The translations under genes were made by a program, and so were the position numbers. Positions 16,013 to 25,142 of a DNA stretch of 64,000 nt are shown here, piece by piece. The stretch is from assembly GCA_949282555.1 (NCBI GenBank), contig CASDPK010000001.1, forward strand, positions 62,001 to 126,000, written 5' to 3'. The stretch's first letter is position 1. Each line of letters opens with the position of its first letter. The notes below the pieces were generated by a model. It had not been told where the DNA came from. It searched no databases and saw nothing but the letters and a program-made list of their open reading frames with translations. The DNA comes from an uncultured Lentisphaeraceae bacterium. GTDB taxonomy: Bacteria > Verrucomicrobiota > Kiritimatiellia > RFP12 > DVOR01.

Positions 16013-16561
16013 TCACGGCGCCGGCCGCATCACCTTCTCAAAACGAAAATAAGCCTCCCGGCCCGGAATCGGCGCGCCGGAAGCGTCGCACACCTCGGGC
16101 GCCTCGGGGTCCCGATGGTGCGGATTGAAAAACTCGACAATGTGAAAACCGCACTTATTCACATAAAAGTGAATGTTTCGCCGCTCGAAATAGGGCGTTA
16201 TCGTCTGCCAAACCCTCGCCTCGGGATAATGCGCCTCGATGGCCCTCCACGCGGCAAGCCCCAACCCATGGCCATGCCACTCCGGCGCAATGAAAAAGAG
16301 ATCGAGCGAACAACGCCACCGCCCAGCCTCCGCCGAAACCACCGCACCGCCGACCCGCTGCCCCTGCCAAACGACATGGAACGCCTCGGCCCCCGCCGCA
16401 TGACACGCCTCCCGAACCTCCTCTTCGGAAGGAATGGGATCGCATTCCCCAAAGGTTTCTTTGAGCGCGATGGAAAAAGCCGCCTGCATCCTTCGCGCAA
16501 ACGAAGGAAGGTCTTCCGAATGGATCGGCTCCAAGGTGACAAGGGCGTGTGGTTCCGTCAT
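16013..16561 (-). CDS. GNAT family N-acetyltransferase
   Basis: The product has 182 residues with the GNAT acetyl-CoA-binding motif in FIAPEWHGHGLGLAAWRAIE and the following beta-bulge and helix (ARVWQTITPYFERRNIHFYVNKCGFHIVEFF). The substrate cannot be told; similar genes act on small amines or protein N termini. ATG 16561 follows a GGAG site. It stands alone, convergent with adhE. Confidence 0.82.
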   Translation of the reverse strand: MTEPHALVTLEPIHSEDLPSFARRMQAAFSIALKETFGECDPIPSEEEVREACHAAGAEAFHVVWQGQRVGGAVVSAEAGRWRCSLDLFFIAPEWHGHGLGLAAWRAIEAHYPEARVWQTITPYFERRNIHFYVNKCGFHIVEFFNPHHRDPEAPEVCDASGAPIPGREAYFRFEKVMRPAP

Positions 16562-16756
16562 CGCTGCGCTCCTTCACTGTCCGGGGGCCATCCCCGAACG
16601 ACGCCCTGAGCATAACACAATCCGGCCCAAAATCCATGCCCCCATTTGACGCCTTCGGCCAGCTTCTCCGCGCTACGGAGCATCTCCCCTCGCCCCCTAC
16701 CGCAGTTCGAGGCGAGATACAGTGCATCACACATGGGGAGACTCCGCCCCCAAAAC

Positions 16757-16787
16757 AAAAAGGGGCCTCCCCGCGAGGGGAGACCCA
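16757..16787 (-). terminator. Terminator after the GH3 gene
   Basis: On the minus strand GGTCTCCCC-TCG-CGGGGAGGCC (one mismatch) is followed by CCTTTTTG, 28 bp after the GH3 stop. Confidence 0.8.
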
Positions 16788-16814
16788 AAGGATGGCAACC
16801 GTCAGGCAGTGCGC

Positions 16815-19499
16815 TCACTCGGCGAGCGCCGCGGGCGGATGGCCCACCAGCGTGTCCGGGGCGACGGCGCACGGCTCCTCCCATGCCGGGAGCTCCACCG
16901 CGACGCGGTGCGCAAGGTCACGGCTGGAGGTGCCGACGGCGAGGGTGAAGGTGCCGGCCTCATGGCGCCAGCCGGGCAAGGCCACGTCCCAATAGGCGAA
17001 GGCGCGAGGCTCCAGCGTGAGCTCTGCGGTCCCGGTTTCGCCGGGGGCGAGGCGAAGTTTGGCAAAAGCCTTGAGCTGACGCGGCGCACGCGGCACAGGG
17101 CCTTGGGCCGGGGGCTCAACATAAACCTGCACCACGGCGGCGCCGGCACGTGCGGAGGTGTTGGTGACAGGGACGCGGAGCGTCACCCCATCGCCGCGCA
17201 CCTTCGCCTCGGGCGTGCCGAAGGCAAAGGTGGCATAACCCAGGCCGTAACCGAAGGGGAAGAGCGGGGCGATGGACTTGGCGTCGAACCAACGATAGCC
17301 CAGAAGGAGGCCTTCCTTGTGCTTTGACGCATCCGCCTTGTAGCAATCCAGCGCATGGGCGGGGGAATCGGCCAAACGCCGCGGCCACGTGCAGGTGAGG
17401 CGGCCGGAAGGCTCGCGCTTGCCGAGGAGCACATCCGCCAGCGCATGGCCCGCCTCCTGTCCGGAATAAGACATCAACAAGAGCGTCTTCGCCTGATCCG
17501 CCCACGGGAGCTCCAGCGGCGAACCGGCATGGAGGACAACCACGGTGCGGGCCTTTTCGCGCAGAAGGGCGGCAATGGATTCGTTCTCACCCGGCGCGAG
17601 CAACAGATCCGGGCGGTCGCCGCCCTCGCATTCCAAGGCACGGCCCCACCCATGGCGGGTGCCGGGCATGAGAATCACGGTGTCGGCCTTCTTCGCCTCG
17701 GCAAGCAGGGCCGACACATCGACGCCGCGCTCGGAGGGCAGACGCCAGCCAAAGGCCAGCACGGCGTCGCCGCCGGCCTGACGGTATTCGAGGACAAGGT
17801 CATGCTCGCTCCCCGCCGCGAGGTCAATCTCGGCGGAACGGGTACGGGCGGCGCCATCCTGCCAATCATCGATGAGCGGCTTGCCGTCGAGCACCAGACG
17901 TGCGCCATCGTCACAGGTGAAACCGAAGGTGTAGCGGCCGCTTTCGGGGGCGCGGAAACGTGTGCGCCAGCGCATGGAAAAGTTCGTTCCCTTTTCCTCC
18001 TTGGCCAAGCCGGGGGCCCGGATGAATCCGGTGGCGGCAGGCGTGCCGGAAAGGGCGCCGTTGGCGAAACGCTCCCACGTCCAGCCCGCATCGCGCATCC
18101 CGGTGTCGTTGGTCTTGGAGGGGTTTTCCGTCAAAAGAATCGCATCCGGGAGCGAACCAAAGGAGGTCTTCGGCGCGGGGAAGGGCACCTGAACGATCTC
18201 AACGCCGGGGAGCGCGGCACGCAATCCTTCCAGCGGCGTGATTTCGTAGGGCGGCTTTCCTTCGGCACTCGAACCGCCGCGGCAATGACGCTCGGTGGCG
18301 TTGCGCCCAACGACAAGGACACGGCGGAGGGCCTTCGGCGCGAGCGGCAACAACCCGTTGTCGTTCTTCAGCAACACCATGCCGTCGGCGGCGATTTCGC
18401 GGGCCAGCGCCTGATGTTCGGGGGTGTTGCGCGCGCCTTTGGCACGGGTGCGGCCATCCAGCTTGCCGAGCTTGGCCTGAACGTAGAGCACACGGCGGGC
18501 CATGTCGTCCAACCGGGCCTCGGGCACCTTGCCCTCACGGACGGCTTGGGCCAGCGGCTCCTTGAAATAACGGATGGACTGCCCGGCACTCATTTCCAAA
18601 TCGGTGCCGCCGAGGGCGCCTTCAACCGTGTCATGCACCGAACCCCAGTCGGTCATCACCAGCCCGGGGAAGCCCCACTCACCCTTCAGCACGCCATTGT
18701 TGAGCCAAGCGTTGTGACTGCAAAAGGGGCCATTGAGGCGGTTGTAGGCATTCATCACCGTCAAGACGCCGCCTTCTTTGACAGCCGCCTCGAAGGCGGG
18801 CAGGTAAAGCTCGCGCAAGGTGCGCTCGTCCACCTGCTCATCCACGTTTCCGCGGTTCCATTCCTGGCTGTTCGCGGCGAAATGCTTGACGCAGGCGGCC
18901 ACGTCTTTGGACTGGATGCCCCGAATCACGGGCACCGCCATGCGTGCGGTCAAATAAGGGTCTTCACCCATGTATTCCCAGTTGCGCCCGCACAGGGGGG
19001 TGCGTGCAAGGTTTACGCCCGGCCCGAGCAAAATATCCTTGCCGCGATCGCGGGCTTCCGTGCCCATCGCCTCGCCGAAACGGCGGGCAAGCTCCGGGTC
19101 CCAAGTCGCCGCAAGCACCGACAATGCGGGGAAGACCGTCGAGGCATCGGTCATGTCGTCCCCGGGGCGAAGTTTGGCGAAGCTCTCCATCCGGAGATCC
19201 TGCCGCACCGTGTGCGGCCCGTCGGAAAGCGTGAGCGGCGTGGGGATGCCCTTGGCCGGATTGGCCGCGACGCTCATGGTGCCTTCGCCGTGGGTCAAAG
19301 CGACCTTCTCCTCCAACGTCAGGCGATTCAGCACGTCTTCGGCCTGACGCATGGCCGCATCGTCACGCGGCGCACGGCGGGGCCCGGTGGCGGCGCAGGC
19401 CGCAAGCCCCACGATGGCGCAGGCAACCGCCGACCCCATCAACCAATGCGAAGCCCGAAATCGCCGGGCCGCCACAGTCTCTTCCTTCGTTTCGCTCAT
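16815..19499 (-). CDS. Glycoside hydrolase family 3 lipoprotein with PA14 domain
   Basis: The product has 894 residues. A hydrophobic segment ending LAAC puts a lipid-anchored Cys at residue 35. The GH3 N-terminal barrel follows (SDGPHTVRQD, KHFAANSQEWNRG), with the nucleophile Asp284 in VMTDWGS. The C-terminal GH3 domain is interrupted by a PA14 domain (~residues 486-593, with YTFGFTCDDGARLVLDG), as in many beta-glucosidases and related enzymes that clip terminal beta-linked sugars. A fibronectin III-like domain ends the protein (~790-870). The exact sugar is not decidable here. Near-neighbour GH29 suggests glycan foraging. ATG 19499 has AAGGAG about 10 bp before. Confidence 0.9.
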   Translation of the reverse strand: MSETKEETVAARRFRASHWLMGSAVACAIVGLAACAATGPRRAPRDDAAMRQAEDVLNRLTLEEKVALTHGEGTMSVAANPAKGIPTPLTLSDGPHTVRQDLRMESFAKLRPGDDMTDASTVFPALSVLAATWDPELARRFGEAMGTEARDRGKDILLGPGVNLARTPLCGRNWEYMGEDPYLTARMAVPVIRGIQSKDVAACVKHFAANSQEWNRGNVDEQVDERTLRELYLPAFEAAVKEGGVLTVMNAYNRLNGPFCSHNAWLNNGVLKGEWGFPGLVMTDWGSVHDTVEGALGGTDLEMSAGQSIRYFKEPLAQAVREGKVPEARLDDMARRVLYVQAKLGKLDGRTRAKGARNTPEHQALAREIAADGMVLLKNDNGLLPLAPKALRRVLVVGRNATERHCRGGSSAEGKPPYEITPLEGLRAALPGVEIVQVPFPAPKTSFGSLPDAILLTENPSKTNDTGMRDAGWTWERFANGALSGTPAATGFIRAPGLAKEEKGTNFSMRWRTRFRAPESGRYTFGFTCDDGARLVLDGKPLIDDWQDGAARTRSAEIDLAAGSEHDLVLEYRQAGGDAVLAFGWRLPSERGVDVSALLAEAKKADTVILMPGTRHGWGRALECEGGDRPDLLLAPGENESIAALLREKARTVVVLHAGSPLELPWADQAKTLLLMSYSGQEAGHALADVLLGKREPSGRLTCTWPRRLADSPAHALDCYKADASKHKEGLLLGYRWFDAKSIAPLFPFGYGLGYATFAFGTPEAKVRGDGVTLRVPVTNTSARAGAAVVQVYVEPPAQGPVPRAPRQLKAFAKLRLAPGETGTAELTLEPRAFAYWDVALPGWRHEAGTFTLAVGTSSRDLAHRVAVELPAWEEPCAVAPDTLVGHPPAALAE

Positions 19500-19604
19500 C
19501 GCTGTGGAACTCCTTGTGTCTAGGTTATGGTTCCACCATACATCATCCGAATCCCCAACGGCAAGGGCACAAAACCCTTTTTGCGTTTCTGCCTACCAAA
19601 GAAC

Positions 19605-19635
19605 GCAGGCCCCACGCCGTGCGCATGGGGTCTGC
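19605..19635 (-). terminator. Probable terminator after the ABC transporter operon
   Basis: On the minus strand GCAGACCCCA and TGGGGCCTGC form a stem with one mismatch and an 11-base loop, followed by a modest T-rich run (GTTCTTTGG). Confidence 0.5.
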
Positions 19636-19658
19636 CTGAACCTCGTTGGAGGGGAAGG

Positions 19659-20396
19659 TCAAAGAACCTTGGAGAGGAAGTCGCGGACGCGGGGATTCGT
19701 CTGCGCCCCGAAAAAGGTCTCGGGGGCGCCCTCGGCGGCGATGCGGCCGTGATCCATGAAGAGGATACGGTCGGCCACCTCGCGGGCAAAGGCGATTTCG
19801 TGCGTCACCACCACCATCGTGAGGCCCTCGCCGGCAAGCTCCTTCATCAACGCCAGCACTTCGCCGACCATCTCAGGGTCGAGGGCGGAGGTGGGTTCGT
19901 CGAAGAGGATCGCATCGGGGGCCATGGCCAACGCGCGGACGATGGCGATGCGCTGTTTCTGTCCGCCGGAGAGCTGGGGCGGATAGGCGTCGCGGCGGTC
20001 GGCCAAGCCGATGCGCCCCAGCAAGGCCATGGCTTTGGCCTCGGCCTCGGCGCGGGACTGCCGCCCAATGAGCATGGGGGCCAACGTGATGTTGCGCAGG
20101 ACGGTGAGGTGGGGGAAGAGGTTGAAGTGCTGGAAGACCATCCCCACGCGGGCGCGGTAGCGGTTCACGTCGGCCCGACGCGCCAGCACGCTCTCCCCAT
20201 GGAAGCGGATGTCGCCGCCGTCGGGGCGCTCCAGCAGGTTGAGGCACCGCAGGAAGGTCGATTTCCCGGAGCCGGAAGGGCCAATCACAAAGACGGCCTC
20301 CCCGCGGCGGATCTCCGCATCCACGCCATCCACGGCCGTGTGGGCGCCGAATCGCTTGACGAGCCCACGAACTTCAAGAACCGTATCCTCAGCCAT
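19659..20396 (-). CDS. Polar amino-acid ABC transporter ATP-binding protein
   Basis: The product has 245 residues of the GlnQ/HisP type, driving import of a polar amino acid. Walker A (GPSGSGKST), Q-loop ([17 protein letters not shown]), signature [16 protein letters not shown], Walker B ([19 protein letters not shown]) and switch His ([15 protein letters not shown]) are intact. The QHFNLFPH phrase marks the polar amino-acid group. ATG 20396 overlaps the end of the permease gene by 8 bases, so both are translated together. Confidence 0.92.
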   Translation of the reverse strand: MAEDTVLEVRGLVKRFGAHTAVDGVDAEIRRGEAVFVIGPSGSGKSTFLRCLNLLERPDGGDIRFHGESVLARRADVNRYRARVGMVFQHFNLFPHLTVLRNITLAPMLIGRQSRAEAEAKAMALLGRIGLADRRDAYPPQLSGGQKQRIAIVRALAMAPDAILFDEPTSALDPEMVGEVLALMKELAGEGLTMVVVTHEIAFAREVADRILFMDHGRIAAEGAPETFFGAQTNPRVRDFLSKVL

Positions 20397-21993
20397 GGCG
20401 TTTGAGCCTCCGTTCGAGCATTCCCAGCAGGAAGGTGAAAAGGGAAACCACCGCAAGATAGATCGCCGCGACGGCCAGCAACGGCAGGAACGCCGTGTAC
20501 GTTTGGCTGCGGATGATGTCGCCGGCCTTCGTCAAATCCATCAAGGCGATGTAGCCGGCCACCGACGTTTCCTTGAGCAGCACGATGAACTCATTGCCCA
20601 GGGCCGGGAGGACGTTCCGGAAGGCCTGCGGCAACACGATGTGGCCCATCGTGCGCAGATAGCCCAGCCCCAGGGAGCGGCCGGCCTCGGCCTGGCCTTT
20701 GTCGATGGACATGATGCCGGCGCGGATGATTTCGGAGACGTAGGCCCCCGAGTTGAGGCCGAAGGCCACCACCGCCACCAGCACCTTGCTCACGTTCACG
20801 GAGCCGAAGATGACAAAGTAGATGATGAGGAGCTGCACCACCACAGGCGTGCCGCGGATGACCGTGAGATAGATCCGGCAGAAGGCGTTCAGCGCCGTGA
20901 GCCCGCCCACCGTGTCGTGCGTGGCGCGAACCACCGCCACGGCAAAGCCAATCACCAACCCGATGAGCACGGCGAAGAGGGAGATCTCCAGCGTCGTCAG
21001 GAAGCCGTCGAGGAGATAACGCCACCGCTGCCCCTCCACGAAGTTGGTCCGCACGGAGCGGCACAGGCCCTCCCACGCGCTCAGAACCCGCCGGATCACG
21101 CCCATCTCCGCGTCGCCGGAGAGGGTCTTGTCCGCGGCGATGGCGGCAAGGCGGGCCCGAAGCGCAGGGTCGGAGGCGACCTCCTCCACGATGTCGGAAA
21201 CGTCGATGCGTTCCCGCAGTGCCTTTGGGTCATGCGCCTTCTGCCGCCGCATCGCCTCTTCGTAACGCGCGGTCAGGCGGCCCAGCGCCCCGCTGGCCCG
21301 CATCGCGTCGATGATGGCGCTGGCCTGCGCGCAGAGCCGCGTGTTGTCCTTGGCGAAGGCAAGAGCATAAGTCTCGCGCACCACCGGTTCGGAAACCAAA
21401 CGAAGGCCCGGAGTGCGCGAGACAAAAACTTCCGCCGGCTGGCGATCCACCACCGCCGCCTCCACCTTGCCCGTGCGTACGGCGGTGATGGCGAAGATGA
21501 CATTTTGGAAACGCTCAGGTTCCCCGAAGGTTCGGGTGACAAAGAGATCGCCCGTGGAGCCGCTTTGCACGCCGATGCGGACGCCCTTCAGCTCTTTGGG
21601 CGACCGCAACGGGCTTTCCTTGCGCACCACGGCCACTTGGGCCGCCTCCACATACGGCGAGGAAAAGAGCACCTGACGGCGGCGTTCCTCCGTCACCGTG
21701 AGCCCCGAGGCGCCAACATCGGCCTTGCCGGTGGCCACGGCGGGGATCACCGCGTCGAAGGCCATATCCTGCACCTCGAGCGGTCGGCCCAGGCAACGGG
21801 CCAGCACGGAGGCCAGCGCGGGGTCGATGCCGTCGATGCCGTCACGGACATGATATTCGTAGGGCGGGAATGTCGCCTCGCAAATCATGGTCAAGGGCGG
21901 TTTGGAAACGTCCGCCTCGCTCTCGGAACACCCGAGGCAAAGCGCCAAAAATCCCCCCGTCAAAGCGAGGCCAATACGCAAACTTCGGAACAC
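20389..21993 (-). CDS. Amino-acid ABC transporter, binding protein fused to permease
   Basis: The product has 534 residues with two parts. Residues ~30-260 are a periplasmic solute-binding domain (type 3 family; [23 protein letters not shown]-like [25 protein letters not shown]). Residues ~320-534 are a HisM/GlnP-like permease with the EAA loop [24 protein letters not shown] and [15 protein letters not shown]. Fusing the receptor to the membrane domain tethers it, as in GlnPQ-type systems. I take GTG 21993 as the start, because GGAAGGA lies 6 bp before; a GTG at 22032 is possible. The substrate is probably a polar amino acid. Confidence 0.88.
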   Translation of the reverse strand: MFRSLRIGLALTGGFLALCLGCSESEADVSKPPLTMICEATFPPYEYHVRDGIDGIDPALASVLARCLGRPLEVQDMAFDAVIPAVATGKADVGASGLTVTEERRRQVLFSSPYVEAAQVAVVRKESPLRSPKELKGVRIGVQSGSTGDLFVTRTFGEPERFQNVIFAITAVRTGKVEAAVVDRQPAEVFVSRTPGLRLVSEPVVRETYALAFAKDNTRLCAQASAIIDAMRASGALGRLTARYEEAMRRQKAHDPKALRERIDVSDIVEEVASDPALRARLAAIAADKTLSGDAEMGVIRRVLSAWEGLCRSVRTNFVEGQRWRYLLDGFLTTLEISLFAVLIGLVIGFAVAVVRATHDTVGGLTALNAFCRIYLTVIRGTPVVVQLLIIYFVIFGSVNVSKVLVAVVAFGLNSGAYVSEIIRAGIMSIDKGQAEAGRSLGLGYLRTMGHIVLPQAFRNVLPALGNEFIVLLKETSVAGYIALMDLTKAGDIIRSQTYTAFLPLLAVAAIYLAVVSLFTFLLGMLERRLKRHG

Positions 21994-22064
21994 CGCGCGT
22001 CCTTCCCAATGTGTGCAACGTTCGGGGCGCACGGATGCGTACCCCGCAGGTGAGAATGCGGGTT

Positions 22065-22093
22065 ATTATACAGGGCGTTCCCCATAAGGGCAA
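22065..22093 (-). promoter_or_regulatory. Promoter of the amino-acid transporter operon
   Basis: On the minus strand TTGCCC and a perfect TATAAT are spaced 17 bp. The expected transcript start is about 65 bp before GTG 21993, which supports that start. Confidence 0.65.
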
Positions 22094-22132
22094 ACCCGAA
22101 CGATGGGAAATGTGTCCAACGCGACGAATCCC

Positions 22133-22161
22133 GTGACAGCTCGGCAAGAATGGGATATGAT
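22133..22161 (+). promoter_or_regulatory. Promoter of the GH29 gene
   Basis: GTGACA and TATGAT (5 of 6 matches each) are spaced 17 bp. The in-frame ATG at 22150 lies inside this promoter, so translation must begin later, at 22207. Confidence 0.7.
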
Positions 22162-22206
22162 GTGAGTGGGGCGTACGGGCTCCGCAGGGCAAAAAAGAAA
22201 ACCATC

Positions 22207-24036
22207 ATGAACGCAAAGCAATGGATGATGTTGGCGTTGGCCGCACTGGGTGTGGCCTTTGTCCCACAGGCGGGGCAGACAGCCCCTGCCACCGCACCCG
22301 AACACGTCGTGAGCGACAAGGAGAGAACCCCGACGGCGCAGGACGCCAAGATGGAATGGTTCCGCGAGGCGCGCTTCGGGCTCTTCTTCAACTTCGGGCT
22401 CTATTCCTACTATGGCGGCATCTGGAAGGGACAGGTGCGGATGTCGAACCGTTGCTCCGAATGGATGATGATCGCGGCGCGGGCGCCTGTGGCGGAATAT
22501 GCCGCGGCCGCAAAGGTCTTTGACCCTCAGGGATTCGATGCCGATGAGTGGATCCGCACGGTTCGGGAGGCGGGGGCGCGTTATGTGGTCTTCGACGCGA
22601 AGCACCACGATGGCTTCGCCCTGTTCCGCACGGAGGCCAGCCCCTTCAACATTGTGGACGCCACCCCGTTCGGACGTGACCTTGTGGCCGAAATCGCGGC
22701 CGCCTGCCGGAAATACGGCGTGAAGTTCGGCATCTACTATTCCCAGAATCTCGATTGGCACCACCCCGGAGGCGGCGGTGGCGGGTGGGACCCCGCGCAG
22801 AAGGGACGCATGGAGGATTACCTCGAAACCGTCTGCATCCCCCAACTGCGCGAACTCCTCACCAACTACGGCAAGGTGGACATCCTGTGGTACGACATCC
22901 CCAACGGCGTCCCGCAGGCCTACGCGGAGCGCATCGACCGCATGGTGCGTGAGCTCCAGCCGGAGATGATCATCAACAACCGCCTCCGCCACGGCATCCC
23001 CTACGACATCCAGACGCCGGAAAACTTCGTCCCGGCCACCGGCCTCCCCGGCGTGGACTGGGAAACCTGCCTCACCTTCAACCACAGCTGGGGCTATTCC
23101 GCCACCGACCACGACTGGAAGAGCGCCCGCGACGTGTTGCACTACCTCTGTGACACCGCCTCCAAGGGCGGGAACCTCCTGTTGAACCTCGGGCCCGACG
23201 CTTACGGCATCATCCCCCGCCCCTGCGTTGACCGCCTAAAGGCGATCGGCGCATGGCTCGGACGCAACGGTGAGGCGATCTATGGCACGCAAGCTTCGCC
23301 CTTCCCCTTCCTGCCGGACTGGGGGCGCTTCACGCTCCGCCGGGGGGCCGATGGGCACGACACGCTCAACGCCATCGTCTTTGATCCCCCCTCCTCGGGA
23401 GAACTTCTCCTCCCCGGCCTTGTCTCCCCCATCCGCGGCGCTTGGCGCCTCGGCGCCGAGGGAAGGATTCCCTTGGAGATTCGCGCCGACGACGCCATGG
23501 GCCCCTCCATCCGCTTGGACAAGGCCGCCGGCACACTGCAAGACTTCGTGGTGACCATCGCACTCGAAGGCCGTGCCAAACTGTCGGAAACGATTCTCCC
23601 GGCCGCCGATGGTTCCGTTGTGTTGCCCCCGCGCCTGGCCAAATGTCACGGCGGCCTCCGCTTGAACGAAATGAACATCGCCGGGCTCAAAGGAAGCGAA
23701 GAGTCCCTCGGTTACTGGACTTCGCCGAAGGCCGGCGCCGCGTGGACCTTCCGCACGCAGCGCCCCGCCCGATATGCGGTGGAATTGCGCTACGGCGCCC
23801 CCGCCGCCTCCGACGGCAGCGTCATCGCGTTGGTCTTTGGGGAGCAAGCGCTTCCATTCAAGATTCGCCCCACCGGGAATTGGACGCGCTTCACCGCCGC
23901 ACGTGTGGGAGAGATTGCCCTCCCCGCGGGCACGCACACCCTCTCGTTGCGGCTTGACCATCTCCAAGGCGAAGGCCCCTGCAATGTCGGCACCCTCCGC
24001 CTAATCCCCCTCCCGGCAGAACCCTCAAAGCCGTAA
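22207..24036 (+). CDS. Alpha-L-fucosidase (GH29), secreted
   Basis: The product has 609 residues with a signal peptide (~26 residues, ending near QAGQTAPA). The GH29 barrel begins with WFREARFGLFFNFGLYSYYGG; the region DAKHHDGFALF is the conserved KHHDGF block, and the nucleophile is Asp230 in VDILWYDIPNG. It removes alpha-L-fucose from glycans, for example host mucin or plant and algal polymers. C-terminal beta domains follow (~residues 345-600), including a likely carbohydrate-binding region near the end (YWTSPKAGAAWTFRTQ). The start ATG 22207 is supported by the promoter at 22133-22161; the ribosome site is weak. Confidence 0.92.
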   Translation: MNAKQWMMLALAALGVAFVPQAGQTAPATAPEHVVSDKERTPTAQDAKMEWFREARFGLFFNFGLYSYYGGIWKGQVRMSNRCSEWMMIAARAPVAEYAAAAKVFDPQGFDADEWIRTVREAGARYVVFDAKHHDGFALFRTEASPFNIVDATPFGRDLVAEIAAACRKYGVKFGIYYSQNLDWHHPGGGGGGWDPAQKGRMEDYLETVCIPQLRELLTNYGKVDILWYDIPNGVPQAYAERIDRMVRELQPEMIINNRLRHGIPYDIQTPENFVPATGLPGVDWETCLTFNHSWGYSATDHDWKSARDVLHYLCDTASKGGNLLLNLGPDAYGIIPRPCVDRLKAIGAWLGRNGEAIYGTQASPFPFLPDWGRFTLRRGADGHDTLNAIVFDPPSSGELLLPGLVSPIRGAWRLGAEGRIPLEIRADDAMGPSIRLDKAAGTLQDFVVTIALEGRAKLSETILPAADGSVVLPPRLAKCHGGLRLNEMNIAGLKGSEESLGYWTSPKAGAAWTFRTQRPARYAVELRYGAPAASDGSVIALVFGEQALPFKIRPTGNWTRFTAARVGEIALPAGTHTLSLRLDHLQGEGPCNVGTLRLIPLPAEPSKP

Positions 24037-24086
24037 GAACCCAACCTGCACGGATTTGGTTCATTCAGACGAAAGGACCCCACACC

Positions 24087-25052
24087 ATGGCATCACTTCC
24101 CGCTTCACGGCGTTCCTTCCTTACGCTTTCGGGACTCGCGCCGATGGGACTCTTCGCAGCGTCAAACGCGCCATCCGTCGCCCCTTCGCCACAGACCGCC
24201 GACACCATTGTGACCTTGGAAGGGGCGCGACTGACCGTGCGCTCCCGAATGATTGCAAAGCCGTGCCGCCTAACGGTGATTGGCGATGCGCATTACGCGA
24301 CGGACGATGCCCGCGGGGAACCTTTTCGGAAACACTCCAAAAGAATGTCCGGAGGCCCGCAGAAGATGGGCCCCCTGCGTCAAAAGATGCAAGCGGCCAA
24401 GGCGGCGGGGTGTGACGCCGCCCTCCTGCTTGGAGATATCCTGAATTTCCCAAGCGAGGCCGGCGCCGAAGAATTGGCCGCGGTCATCCGTGAGGCGCCC
24501 CTTCCCTGTCTGTACACCGCCGGAAATCATGATTGGCACTATGAAGGCCTGCCAGGCCCCGAAGTCTCCCTCCGGAAAGAATGGATCGACAAGCGCCTGC
24601 GTCCGCTCTATGGCGGGAGGGACCCCATGGCCTACGCGGAGCGTTTCGGAGATCTAAAAGTGCTGATGGTGGATGATTCCACCTACAGCATTCTGCCGGA
24701 GCAACTGGACTTCATCCGCCGAGAGCTGGCGGACGGCGTTCCAACAATCTTGGGCGTTCACATCCCCCTCTATGTTCCCTGGCGGCGGGATGACATCTTT
24801 TTTGGCGTGGGCCATCCCGATTGGAATGCCGCTCACGACCCCTACCATCAGATTGAGCGCCGCGAACGTTGGCCGGAGGCCGGACACACGGAGGTGACCT
24901 TTGCCTTCCGGCGTGAACTCCTCGCCTGCCCGCATCTGCTGGGCGTCGTCGCCGGGCATATCCACACCCAAAGTCTCGACCTTTTCGACGGGAAGTTCCA
25001 ATTCGTTCTCCCCAAGGCGACCCCCTGCGAACTCCTGTTCCTTCCCCGCTGA
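24087..25052 (+). CDS. Tat-exported metallophosphoesterase
   Basis: The product has 321 residues of the calcineurin-like phosphoesterase fold. The N terminus SRRSFLTLSG is a good twin-arginine export motif. The metal-site blocks are in order: GDAHY, GDILNF, GNHDWH, GVHIPLY and GHIHTQ. Such enzymes hydrolyse phosphomono- or diesters with two metal ions; Tat export implies metal loading in the cytoplasm. The substrate is unknown. AAAGGA precedes ATG 24087. It follows the GH29 gene by 50 bp and may be cotranscribed with it. Confidence 0.85.
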   Translation: MASLPASRRSFLTLSGLAPMGLFAASNAPSVAPSPQTADTIVTLEGARLTVRSRMIAKPCRLTVIGDAHYATDDARGEPFRKHSKRMSGGPQKMGPLRQKMQAAKAAGCDAALLLGDILNFPSEAGAEELAAVIREAPLPCLYTAGNHDWHYEGLPGPEVSLRKEWIDKRLRPLYGGRDPMAYAERFGDLKVLMVDDSTYSILPEQLDFIRRELADGVPTILGVHIPLYVPWRRDDIFFGVGHPDWNAAHDPYHQIERRERWPEAGHTEVTFAFRRELLACPHLLGVVAGHIHTQSLDLFDGKFQFVLPKATPCELLFLPR

Positions 25053-25142
25053 AGCCGACATGAAGAGGATCGCCGCATCTGTTCCACGAACACGAGCCCC
25101 CATCGCACCCCTTTTTGACCTACCAAAGAATTGGACACGCTC

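Noticed and set aside
22150-22206. An earlier start for the GH29 gene at ATG 22150
   Set aside because: It lies inside the -10 region of a strong promoter, and it would hide the signal peptide behind 19 basic residues.
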